This document shows positions 54,688 through 62,546 of a stretch of 64,000 bases of DNA, piece by piece. Within the stretch, counting starts at the first letter, position 1; each line of letters starts with the position of its first letter. The position numbers were made by a program, and so were the translations under genes. The notes under the pieces are model-generated. The model was given only the letters and a program-made list of their open reading frames with translations, searched no databases and was not told the DNA's origin. The DNA lies in contig CANKZG010000002.1 of assembly GCA_947488435.1 (NCBI GenBank), positions 124,001 to 188,000 on the forward strand, read 5' to 3'. This DNA comes from an uncultured Flavobacteriaceae bacterium (GTDB lineage: Bacteria > Bacteroidota > Bacteroidia > Flavobacteriales > Flavobacteriaceae).

Positions 54688-55017
54688 ATGGGAAAATTTG
54701 AAATTAAAAAAGATAAATCTGGACAACATCGATTTAATTTAAAAGCGGGGAATGGACAGGTTATTTTGACAAGTGAAGCGTATTCTTCAAAATCTGCCTG
54801 TGAAAATGGAATAGCATCTGTGCAGAAGAATTGTGCAGACGATGGTAAGTTCGATAGAAGAACGGCAAAAGATGGAAGTCCATTCTTTAATCTTAAGGCG
54901 TCTAACGGTCAGGTTATTGGTTCTAGTGAAATGTATTCCAATACCGCTGCTATGGAAAATGGTATTGCATCGGTAAAAAAGAATGCACCTGGAGCTTCAA
55001 TTGTAGATATATCTTAA
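54688..55017 (+). CDS. YegP-family protein, tandem DUF1508
   Basis: A 109-residue protein of two tandem DUF1508 repeats, about residues 1-50 and 51-100. Both have the pattern F-x-L-K-A-x-N-G-Q-V-I followed by SSE-x-Y-S and ENGIASV. It is probably cytoplasmic with unknown function; E. coli YegP is likewise uncharacterised. A strong bidirectional terminator lies 15 bases after its stop. Possibly stress related, as for other YegP proteins, but that is weak inference. Confidence 0.93.
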   Translation: MGKFEIKKDKSGQHRFNLKAGNGQVILTSEAYSSKSACENGIASVQKNCADDGKFDRRTAKDGSPFFNLKASNGQVIGSSEMYSNTAAMENGIASVKKNAPGASIVDIS

Positions 55018-55031
55018 TAAAAGTAGTATAC

Positions 55032-55067
55032 AAAAAAAAGGGATGTGTGTCACACATCCCTTTTTTT
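55032..55067. terminator. Bidirectional intrinsic terminator
   Basis: A-run at 55032-55039, stem GGGATGTGTG (55040-55049) with CACACATCCC (55051-55060) around a one-base centre (the innermost pairs will open to form the loop), then a run of seven T. It serves both the YegP gene and the converging membrane protein gene. Confidence 0.9.
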
Positions 55068-55083
55068 ATTTCTATTAAAAAGA

Positions 55084-55617
55084 TTATGATTTTCGAACAA
55101 AAATATCGCGTAAAATGTAAAGCGTAATACAAATGCATCCCGAAACAAGAACAGGGATAGCGTATTCCCAGTTTAAAAACTTAAAAAGTGCCCCAAGAAC
55201 GATACCAAGTGTACCAAGAATCATAACGATATTCCATATTATTTTTCCCTGAAAAGTTTCTTTACTACTTTCTCCTTCATCATCCTTAATAAAATAATGT
55301 GTTCCTTCTATAATGAACCAAGTCAGAAAAGCAATAAACGCAATTATCTGAAACATAAAATTATAAGGAATATGTAAAATGCTAAACATCCCGTTTAACA
55401 CCCAAGACAAAACCAGAATTACTTTGATGTAATCCAAGGATTTTTTTTTGACTTTTTGATAAAATCTCAGCGAATAGCAAATAGCTAAGGCCACAAAAGA
55501 AACAATCATAATTTCTTGATCTAAAGGCCAGGATAGGATTTTAAATAGCATGCCTATGATTAATAAAGCAATAGAGATCCTTATTGGGATGCTAAAAGAC
55601 TTTTTAGTTCTAGACAT
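55084..55617 (-). CDS. GldL-like membrane protein with duplicated helical hairpin
   Basis: A 177-residue inner-membrane protein with five to six membrane segments. Two segments share the pattern I-G-x-L-F-K-x-L-x-W: IGMLFKILSWPLDQE near residue 20 and LGALFKFLNWEYAIP near residue 144. This G-x-L-F-K-x-x-x-W motif is found in GldL, the gliding/type IX motor protein. It lacks the long GldL cytoplasmic tail, so it is probably a related but distinct protein of unknown role. The gene upstream (55641) is on the same strand 23 bases away. Confidence 0.72.
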   Translation of the reverse strand: MSRTKKSFSIPIRISIALLIIGMLFKILSWPLDQEIMIVSFVALAICYSLRFYQKVKKKSLDYIKVILVLSWVLNGMFSILHIPYNFMFQIIAFIAFLTWFIIEGTHYFIKDDEGESSKETFQGKIIWNIVMILGTLGIVLGALFKFLNWEYAIPVLVSGCICITLYILRDIFVRKS

Positions 55618-55640
55618 ATTTAAATTTTAATTATTAGCTG

Positions 55641-56084
55641 CTAAATCACTTTAGCATTTGCTCTGAGGCCATCCATTATACCCAAAACATTATCAATAGT
55701 TTCATTGAGGTAATGTTTAATAAGTACATGGGGAATTCGAATAGTGGTAAAACCACTTTTAAAAGAATGCATAGCATCTTCTAGATTACTGATGGCTCGC
55801 TCATGTGAAATTAATTGAAGATCTGTATCAATCTCAATATTTAATTTTACTCTAGAAATAGCAAGGGTAACAAATTTACTGCCATCCCACCATTCTAGCA
55901 TCGGGTTTACCCCGACGTTTTTTAAGCCATAGTAAAGGCGAATTGCTTCTTTTGGGGTATTATTCCTTTCAACAAGCATTTCCATTCGCTTTCTGTGTTG
56001 TGCGCATAGTTCTACACCCATGGAATCCATGGATTTTTTGTGATCTATGTAGCCTAGTTCTTTCTTACATTCTAAGCAGGTCAT
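55641..56084 (-). CDS. DUF559/PDDEXK-like protein with N-terminal zinc-binding motif
   Basis: A 147-residue protein. The first 32 residues hold a C-x2-C and C-x2-H pair (MTCLECKKELGY and LCAQHRK) that could bind zinc. The rest resembles the DUF559-like restriction-endonuclease fold: LEWWDGSKFVTLAISRVKLN, IEID in the position of the catalytic D/E-x-D, and SFKSGFTTIRIPHVLI. The active-site set looks incomplete (the usual E-x-D-G is IEIDTD), so nuclease activity is uncertain. It may be co-transcribed with the GldL-like gene. Confidence 0.6.
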   Translation of the reverse strand: MTCLECKKELGYIDHKKSMDSMGVELCAQHRKRMEMLVERNNTPKEAIRLYYGLKNVGVNPMLEWWDGSKFVTLAISRVKLNIEIDTDLQLISHERAISNLEDAMHSFKSGFTTIRIPHVLIKHYLNETIDNVLGIMDGLRANAKVI

Positions 56085-56243
56085 TTATTGGTTGGTTATA
56101 AGATTTGGGATAATTATAACCGACTATCTTTTGGAATATTATATGAAAGCCTATACTTTTAGACGAAATGCAATTTTTTAGATGAAATGCATAATTTTTG
56201 TTCCCAATGCCCCCTTTTTTAATACTTGATTACCAAAAAAAGC

Positions 56244-57395
56244 ATGCGAAAAAATAAATTGAAAGCAAAGCATAGGAAATATCATAAGGGATTGTCAATA
56301 CCCTATCTTTTAACAAGTACAATCCTTATTTTTCTAATATGGAGCTGCAAAAAAGCTGCTAAAACCGAAATTACACAATCTATACCTATTCTGACCCCGA
56401 AACTGTCATTTGCTGAGGCAAATCGTCTAGCTGTTCTTCCATTAGCATGTTTGCAAATAGAATACCCGAATAAACTTGGACAAACATTAGCGGATGCTTC
56501 ACATATTGACAGTCCAAAAAATCTACATCCTGCATTTTATGGTTGTTTTGATTGGCATTCGGCGGTGCATGCGCACTGGTCGCTGGTTTCTTTATTGAAA
56601 CAATTTCCTACCTTAAATCAAGCGGCAACTATACGTCAAAAATTAACAGAAAATATTTCTAAGACCAATATAGCTGTTGAAATAGCATATTTTAATAGAA
56701 AAGGGAGTGCGTCATTCGAGCGCACTTATGGCTGGGCTTGGATTCTTAAGTTAGCGGAAGAATTACATACATGGGATGATCCTATGGCACGTGAGTTAGA
56801 AAATAACTTGCAGCCATTAACGGATTATATTGAACAGGCTTATATTGAATTTTTACCAAAATTAAACTACCCTATACGAGTAGGAGAGCATAGTAATACT
56901 GCCTTTGCACTATCCATGGCTTTAGACTACGCTCAGATCCGCAAACGTAAGATGCTAGAAGAAAAGGTTACGAAAGCTGCAATTCGATTTTATGCTGTAG
57001 ATACTGCATGTCCATTAAACTGGGAACCTAGTGGTTTTGATTTTTTATCCCCATGCTTGGAAGAAGCAAATTTGATGCGTAAGATCTATAAACCGGAGAT
57101 TTTTCGAACCTGGTTAAATAATTTTTTACCACAATTAGCAACAAAAGAATTCGCCTTAGCACCCGGGAAAGTTTCCGATCGTTCTGACGGAAAATTGGTG
57201 CATCTTGATGGATTGAATTTTAGCAGAGCTTGGTGTTTGTACAATATTGCCCGTGTCTTACCAGAATATCAACATTTAAAAAATAATGCCAATCAGCATA
57301 TGTCAGCATCCTTACCTAATCTAACAGATACCCACTATAGTGGTTCACATTGGTTAGGAACATTTGCCTTATATGCATTAAATACTGCGAAATAG
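56244..57395 (+). CDS. DUF2891 lipoprotein, first gene of the 5-oxoprolinase operon
   Basis: A 383-residue protein with a long basic leader and lipobox LIFLIWSC (Cys near residue 36). The DUF2891 domain is an alpha/alpha toroid type; typical blocks are HPAFYGCFDWHSAVHAHWSL, RTYGWAWILKLAEEL, GEHSNTAFALSMALDYA and the end SHWLGTFALYALN. Its function is unknown. It precedes the NRAMP-like gene by one base and so shares a transcript with pxpABC. ATG at 56244 is chosen over TTG at 56226. It may be a surface hydrolase that frees 5-oxoproline from peptides, which is speculation. Confidence 0.88.
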   Translation: MRKNKLKAKHRKYHKGLSIPYLLTSTILIFLIWSCKKAAKTEITQSIPILTPKLSFAEANRLAVLPLACLQIEYPNKLGQTLADASHIDSPKNLHPAFYGCFDWHSAVHAHWSLVSLLKQFPTLNQAATIRQKLTENISKTNIAVEIAYFNRKGSASFERTYGWAWILKLAEELHTWDDPMARELENNLQPLTDYIEQAYIEFLPKLNYPIRVGEHSNTAFALSMALDYAQIRKRKMLEEKVTKAAIRFYAVDTACPLNWEPSGFDFLSPCLEEANLMRKIYKPEIFRTWLNNFLPQLATKEFALAPGKVSDRSDGKLVHLDGLNFSRAWCLYNIARVLPEYQHLKNNANQHMSASLPNLTDTHYSGSHWLGTFALYALNTAK

Positions 57396-57396
57396 G

Positions 57397-58590
57397 ATGT
57401 TTAAAAAAATTGGTCCGGGAGTATTGGTTGCAGCGGCTTTTATAGGCCCTGGAACGGTCACGGTTTGTACTTTGGCTGGAGTAAGATTTGGATATGCCCT
57501 ACTTTGGGCAATGCTGCTTTCTATTATTGCAACTATGGTTTTGCAAGAAATGTCCGCACGATTAGGAATTGTTACCCAAAAGGGACTTGCTGATGTTATT
57601 AAGCAAGAATTAAAAATTAAATGGATAAGAAATCTTGTTATAGGCATTATTTTAGGGGCTATAGTGATAGGTAATGCTTCTTATGAAGCCGGTAATATAG
57701 GAGGGGCTACACTAGGTATGAATGCTATTTTTGGGATTACAAATCAGGCTTATTATCCCTTGATAATTGGTATTGCCGCATTTTTGTTATTAATATCAGG
57801 GAGTTACAAACTATTGGAAAAGGTATTGGTTGCATTGGTGGGTATTATGAGTATTTCATTCTTAATCACGGCGCTTATAACAAAACCAGATCTTTTAGCT
57901 ATTAGTAGAGGTCTTTTTATACCAAGCACTCCAAAGGATAGTCTGTTTACTGTTATTGCATTGGTAGGCACCACGGTTGTACCATACAACCTATTTTTAC
58001 ATGCATCTTTGGTTCATGAGAAATGGAAGGATGTAAAAGATTTAACTACGGCACGATGGGATACTATTATTGCTGTTTCGCTTGGTGGAATTGTTTCTAT
58101 GGCCGTTATGATAACGGCAGCGCAAATACCAAATACTGAGATTAACACAGCTTTGGATCTTGCAAAGGGTTTGGAACCTTTATATGGAAGTAGCGCTAAA
58201 TATTTTTTGGGGATAGGTCTTTTTGCTGCAGGAATAACATCGGCGGTTACAGCGCCATTGGCAGCTGCCTTTGTAGTCAATAGCTGCTTTGGTTGGAAAG
58301 CAGGATTAAAAGACATGAAATTCAAGATAGTTTGGATGAGTATTCTGATATTGGGAGTGGTGTTTTTATCATTTAATATTAAACCTATTGAAATTATAAA
58401 ATTTGCTCAGGTTGCCAATGGAATTTTATTGCCATTTGTAGCAGTTTTCTTAGTTTGGATTGTGAATAGAACTTCCGTAATGGGAAACTACAGGAATACG
58501 TTGATTCAAAATCTTCTTGGGGTACTCATTGTTATATTGGCTCTTGGTTTAGGGATTCGCAGTATTTTAAAAGTATTTGGACTTTTCTAG
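57397..58590 (+). CDS. NRAMP-family-like transporter lacking metal ligands
   Basis: A 397-residue, about 11-segment carrier of the NRAMP superfamily, YcsG-like. In true metal transporters helix 1 carries D-P-G-N and helix 6 carries A-x-x-M-P-H. Here they read FIGPGTVTV (G17 for Asp, T20 for Asn) and VGTTVVPYN (T192 for Ala, V195 for Met, Y197 for His). The metal ligands are gone, so Mn/Fe transport is unlikely. It ends one base before pxpA, as in B. subtilis where ycsG lies by ycsF, and probably imports 5-oxoproline or a related substrate. Confidence 0.88.
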   Translation: MFKKIGPGVLVAAAFIGPGTVTVCTLAGVRFGYALLWAMLLSIIATMVLQEMSARLGIVTQKGLADVIKQELKIKWIRNLVIGIILGAIVIGNASYEAGNIGGATLGMNAIFGITNQAYYPLIIGIAAFLLLISGSYKLLEKVLVALVGIMSISFLITALITKPDLLAISRGLFIPSTPKDSLFTVIALVGTTVVPYNLFLHASLVHEKWKDVKDLTTARWDTIIAVSLGGIVSMAVMITAAQIPNTEINTALDLAKGLEPLYGSSAKYFLGIGLFAAGITSAVTAPLAAAFVVNSCFGWKAGLKDMKFKIVWMSILILGVVFLSFNIKPIEIIKFAQVANGILLPFVAVFLVWIVNRTSVMGNYRNTLIQNLLGVLIVILALGLGIRSILKVFGLF

Positions 58591-59331
58591 ATGAAAATAG
58601 ATATAGACATTAATTGTGATGTTGGCGAAGGAATTGGAAATGAGGAGCAATTGTTTCCTTATATTTCTTCATGTAATATTGCTTGCGGAGGTCATGCCGG
58701 AGATCAAACAACCATGCGTAAAGTTGTAAAATTGGCAATAAAAAATGCATTAAAAATTGGAGCGCACCCTTCATACCCAGATCGGGAAAATTTTGGTAGA
58801 ATATCCATGAATTTACCAGTATCACGCTTGTATGAACAACTTCAGTCTCAAATTGAAAGCCTTGAAAGCGTTGTAATAGAGAATAAAGCATCCCTGCATC
58901 ATATTAAGGCTCATGGAGCACTTTATAATGATATTGCAAAAAACAAAGAGAAAGCGATTATTTTTCTCAATGCTATCGAAGCCTATAAAGCAACGGTGTT
59001 TGTATATGTGCCCTATAAGTCTATTGTAGAAGAATTGGCCATTCAACGAGGATTTAAAATAAAAAGGGAAGCCTTTGCGGACCGGAATTATACGAATACA
59101 TTACAATTGGTTTCAAGATCCAAATCCAATGCATTGATTGAAGATTCGGAGAAGGTTCTGCAGCACGCTCTCTCCATCATTAAAGATGAGGAGGTAGTAT
59201 TGCCCTCTGGTGAGCGGTTAAATATCCTCGCAGATACCTTATGCGTGCATGGTGATACCCCCTCAGCATTACAAATATTAATGTATCTTTCTGATCATTT
59301 ACCAACCCATAATATTCATTTAAATAAGTGA
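58591..59331 (+). CDS. pxpA: 5-oxoprolinase subunit A
   Basis: A 246-residue LamB/YcsF family protein, cytoplasmic. With PxpB and PxpC it opens 5-oxo-L-proline to glutamate using ATP. Start motif DINCDVGEGIGNEEQLFPYI followed by SCNIACGGHAGD and IGAHPSYPDRENFGR is highly characteristic; the C-terminal VHGDTPSALQI is typical too. No base separates it from the transporter gene, and its stop overlaps the pxpB start. Confidence 0.96.
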   Translation: MKIDIDINCDVGEGIGNEEQLFPYISSCNIACGGHAGDQTTMRKVVKLAIKNALKIGAHPSYPDRENFGRISMNLPVSRLYEQLQSQIESLESVVIENKASLHHIKAHGALYNDIAKNKEKAIIFLNAIEAYKATVFVYVPYKSIVEELAIQRGFKIKREAFADRNYTNTLQLVSRSKSNALIEDSEKVLQHALSIIKDEEVVLPSGERLNILADTLCVHGDTPSALQILMYLSDHLPTHNIHLNK

Positions 59332-60065
59332 GATCTTATTCCATTACAACAAAACCATTCGGAAAGCAGGCGATTCTTGTGGAATGGCCCAAAGAAGTTG
59401 ATTCCGAAATTTTAGAAGATATCATGAGTTTTGTTCAATTTTTAAAACAACATTGCCTAGATAACAAGATTTGGGAAATTGTACCGGCTTATAATTCGCT
59501 CACTTTAATTCAGAGAAGTGGAACAGTGGTATATCAAGAAATGGATGTATTATTAAAGAAGTGGTATGCAGAAAAGACAAAAACTAATTCTGCGCTACGT
59601 TTTTTATGGCGAATTCCAGTATGTTATGAGGAGGAATTTGGAATTGACTTGGCCGATGTGGCACAAAGATTAAAGAAATCAACGAACGAAATTGTAAAAT
59701 TACATACCGAGAATCCGTACACCGTATATGGCATAGGATTTTTGCCTGGATTTATGTATTTGGGAGGAGTTCCTAAAACCTTGGAAATTGACAGAAAAAA
59801 AATTCCCAGATTAAAGGTGAAACAGGGGTCTGTGGGCTTGGCAGGAAAACAAACGGGAATATATCCTCAGGACTCTCCAGGTGGCTGGAATATTATTGGT
59901 AGCTGTCCAATACCAATTTTTGATCCCAGAGTAGAAGAACCTTGTTTGGTAAATGTGGGAGATCAAATTCAATTTTACCAAATTTCCAAGGCAGCTTATG
60001 ATTTACATAAAATCGAAGCAACTGTAGGAATTTATCAAATCGAAAAAGTAGTTTTAAATGCTTAA
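59328..60065 (+). CDS. pxpB: 5-oxoprolinase subunit B
   Basis: A 245-residue KipI/allophanate hydrolase subunit 1-like protein. Typical central block YGIGFLPGFMYLGGVPKTL, then GSVGLAGKQTGIYPQDSPGG. The ATP-grasp-independent partner of PxpC in the 5-oxoprolinase complex. The start is GTG at 59328, overlapping the pxpA stop (GTGA); translation is probably coupled. It also overlaps pxpC by eight bases. Confidence 0.95.
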   Translation: MRSYSITTKPFGKQAILVEWPKEVDSEILEDIMSFVQFLKQHCLDNKIWEIVPAYNSLTLIQRSGTVVYQEMDVLLKKWYAEKTKTNSALRFLWRIPVCYEEEFGIDLADVAQRLKKSTNEIVKLHTENPYTVYGIGFLPGFMYLGGVPKTLEIDRKKIPRLKVKQGSVGLAGKQTGIYPQDSPGGWNIIGSCPIPIFDPRVEEPCLVNVGDQIQFYQISKAAYDLHKIEATVGIYQIEKVVLNA

Positions 60066-60897
60066 TGTTTTAAAATCGGGTTTTTTTACGTCCGTTCAGG
60101 ATACTGGCAGATTTAACTATCGCCATAAAGGAGTACCCGTTTCGGGAAGTATGGATGCCGTTGCAACATCAAAAGTGAATGCGCTTTTAGAAAATGATTC
60201 CGATGCAGCACTTCTTGAAATTACAATGACGGGGCCGACTTTAGAGTTTGAAAAGGACACCTATATCGTCTTGGGCGGTGCAGATATGAATGCTACATTA
60301 AACAACAGTCCAATCAGTAATTACTGCGTGTATAAAATTAATCAGGGAGACATTCTTTCCTATGGAAAGTTATCACAGGGTTTTAGAGCCTATTTAGGGG
60401 TGAAATTTGGATTTAAAACAGAATCGATCTTAGGAAGTCGATCTCAGTACGTTCCAATAACCATAGATGCCTGTATTAAGGATAAAGATCAGCTGTTGTA
60501 CGATCCTTGTCCGCAATTTGAACCAAAAATTCAAGCTTTGAAAATAGCGGAAATTGCAGATCAAAAAGTGTTGAATGTATCTAAGGGCCCAGAATTTGAA
60601 ATATTGAGTGATCGAGACTTAGAAATATTGTTTTCAAAATCTTTTACCGTAGCTAAGGAAAATAATAGAATGGCCTACCAGCTTGAAGAGACTATTTCAC
60701 AACACAGCTTTACCATGCTTACTTCCGCAACCCTACCAGGAACGGTACAATTAACGCCAAGTGGAAAACTGATAATATTAATGAAAGACGGACAAACTAC
60801 AGGGGGCTACCCTAGAATAATACAACTTAGCACAAACAGTATTGCCACCTTGGCACAGCAAAAATCGGGAGAAACACTGCGGTTTAAACTGATTTAA
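60058..60897 (+). CDS. pxpC: 5-oxoprolinase subunit C
   Basis: A 279-residue KipA/allophanate hydrolase subunit 2-like protein. Signature SVQDTGRFNYRHKGVPVSGSMD near residue 10 and GQTTGGYPRI near the end. Completes the PxpABC complex. Its stop abuts the stop of the opposite aldehyde dehydrogenase gene. No regulator of Kip type (kipR) is in the window. Confidence 0.95.
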   Translation: MLNVLKSGFFTSVQDTGRFNYRHKGVPVSGSMDAVATSKVNALLENDSDAALLEITMTGPTLEFEKDTYIVLGGADMNATLNNSPISNYCVYKINQGDILSYGKLSQGFRAYLGVKFGFKTESILGSRSQYVPITIDACIKDKDQLLYDPCPQFEPKIQALKIAEIADQKVLNVSKGPEFEILSDRDLEILFSKSFTVAKENNRMAYQLEETISQHSFTMLTSATLPGTVQLTPSGKLIILMKDGQTTGGYPRIIQLSTNSIATLAQQKSGETLRFKLI

Positions 60898-62277
60898 TTA
60901 AAACAGCTTTTTAATTTTTTTAGTAATAGTTTCAGATAAATTATAGGGCGGATACCGCAAAGGAATGTCTAACCAACGCCATTTCTTTACAATCGATTTT
61001 TTATGTGAAAAAGTGATAAACGATGTTTTTCCATGGTAGGCTCCCAAACCACTCTTTCCTACACCTCCAAAAGGAAGGTGTTTGCTAACATATTGTACTA
61101 CAGTATCATTTACGGCACCACCACCAAAACTATATCTCGATAATATTTTGGCTTGATTTTTTTTATTATTCGAGAAGATATAGGCCGCGAGTGGTTTTTC
61201 AAAATGAAATAAATATTGATCCAAATCCGCTTCCGATTCATAAGATATTATAGGTAGAATAGGTCCAAAAATCTCCCCTTGCATTAATTTACTGTTCAAT
61301 GTTGGTTCGTTAACCAAGGTTGGAGGAATAAAATTATCGGCAGCATTGCCTTTACCACCAAACAAAATTTCTTCACCTTCCAATAAGTGCATTAAAGATT
61401 GATAGTGTTGCGCATTTACCATTCGTGCCAAATCTGCAGAAGTTTCGGGAGTTGAACCAAAAAATAATGTGATATATTTGATAAGTTCCGAAACTAACTT
61501 ATCCTTAACATCTTTATGTACTAGGATATAATCTGGAGCCACACAAGTTTGTCCTCCATTAAGACATTTTCCCCATACAATGCGTTTTGCAGCTAAAGGT
61601 AATGCTGCCGTTTCATCAACTATACAAGGATTTTTGCCTCCAAGTTCTAAGGTTACGGGCGTAAGTGTTTTAGCAGCACTTTCATAAACTATTTGTCCTA
61701 CGCGTGAACTTCCTGTGAAGAAAATATAATCCCATTTTTCCTGAAGTAATTTTTGAGAAATTTCAACTCCTCCTTCAATAATGGTAACATGAGCTGTCTC
61801 TAAGGCAGTTTCAACGATATCATGTATTATTTTAGAGGTATTAGGGGTTAGTTCAGAAGGCTTTAAAACTATGGTATTTCCAGCAGCTATTGCACCGATA
61901 AGGGGTAGCATTGCTAATTGAAAAGGATAGTTCCAAGGCGCAATAATAAACACAGTACCATAAGGTTCGTAATAAACCCAATCTGCGGATGGAAAATTTG
62001 CCCAAGAGGCAGTTACTTTTTGAGGTTTTGTCCAAAATTCTAATTTTTTAATGGAATTGCGTAGCTCTGCCAGTACAACTTGTGTTTCAGAAACCAAGCT
62101 TTCAAATTTTGGTTTTTTGAAATCAAGATACATGGCTTCACAAATAGCGTCTTCTTGAGCTAAAACTACTTTTTCTAATTTTTGAAGTGCTTTTTTTCTA
62201 TAGGTAATTTCCTTGGTACGCTGACTTCTATAAAAAGTACGTTGTTCCTGTAGGGTTTCCGAAATACTATTGATCAT
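60898..62277 (-). CDS. Class 3-like aldehyde dehydrogenase
   Basis: A 459-residue NAD(P)-dependent enzyme oxidising aldehydes to acids. Catalytic Cys in NGGQTCVAPDY and Glu in VTLELGGKNP are present; the N-terminal YEPYGTVFIIAPWNYPFQL and KPSELTPNT blocks are typical of the class 3 / coniferyl type. Length and C-terminal hydrophobic or basic tail (RYPPYNLSETITKKIKKLF) suggest membrane association, as for fatty aldehyde dehydrogenases. It stands between pxpC and ilvD without an operon partner. Confidence 0.93.
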   Translation of the reverse strand: MINSISETLQEQRTFYRSQRTKEITYRKKALQKLEKVVLAQEDAICEAMYLDFKKPKFESLVSETQVVLAELRNSIKKLEFWTKPQKVTASWANFPSADWVYYEPYGTVFIIAPWNYPFQLAMLPLIGAIAAGNTIVLKPSELTPNTSKIIHDIVETALETAHVTIIEGGVEISQKLLQEKWDYIFFTGSSRVGQIVYESAAKTLTPVTLELGGKNPCIVDETAALPLAAKRIVWGKCLNGGQTCVAPDYILVHKDVKDKLVSELIKYITLFFGSTPETSADLARMVNAQHYQSLMHLLEGEEILFGGKGNAADNFIPPTLVNEPTLNSKLMQGEIFGPILPIISYESEADLDQYLFHFEKPLAAYIFSNNKKNQAKILSRYSFGGGAVNDTVVQYVSKHLPFGGVGKSGLGAYHGKTSFITFSHKKSIVKKWRWLDIPLRYPPYNLSETITKKIKKLF

Positions 62278-62370
62278 AGATCAAAAGTAAAGAAACCTTT
62301 GAGTATTAAAAAGAGGAAATCTATGAATTTATGATAAGGAATAAAGACTGTAAAAAAGATTAAAAAAATT

Positions 62371-62415
62371 ATTGAATATTGGATATGATTAAAAGTTAAA
62401 TTTTTGATATTCAAT
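62371..62415. repeat. Inverted repeat upstream of ilvD
   Basis: ATTGAATAT at 62371-62379 and ATATTCAAT at 62407-62415 are exact inverted copies, with a partial third copy (ATTGAAT) at 62438-62444. They lie upstream of the likely ilvD promoter and could bind a regulator of branched-chain amino acid synthesis or be AT-rich chance repeats. Confidence 0.35.
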
Positions 62416-62489
62416 GGAATAACTAAATATTTGGAATATTGAATTTGAAACAAGTAATAATGTTAAAATTCTAAGGTATTTGAAACAAT

Positions 62490-62497
62490 TATCTTTG
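62490..62497 (+). promoter_or_regulatory. Promoter -7 element of ilvD (TATCTTTG)
   Basis: TATCTTTG is a perfect TAnnTTTG match 57 bases before the ATG at 62547. No good -33 TTTG is at the usual spacing. Confidence 0.5.
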
Positions 62498-62546
62498 ATT
62501 GATAGATTATTTATAGGATAAATTAGAAATAGGAAGAAATAATTTA

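Noticed and set aside
57397-58590. Calling the NRAMP-like gene mntH (Mn2+ transporter)
   Set aside because: The metal-binding Asp, Asn and Met of helices 1 and 6 are absent, and the operon context is 5-oxoproline use.
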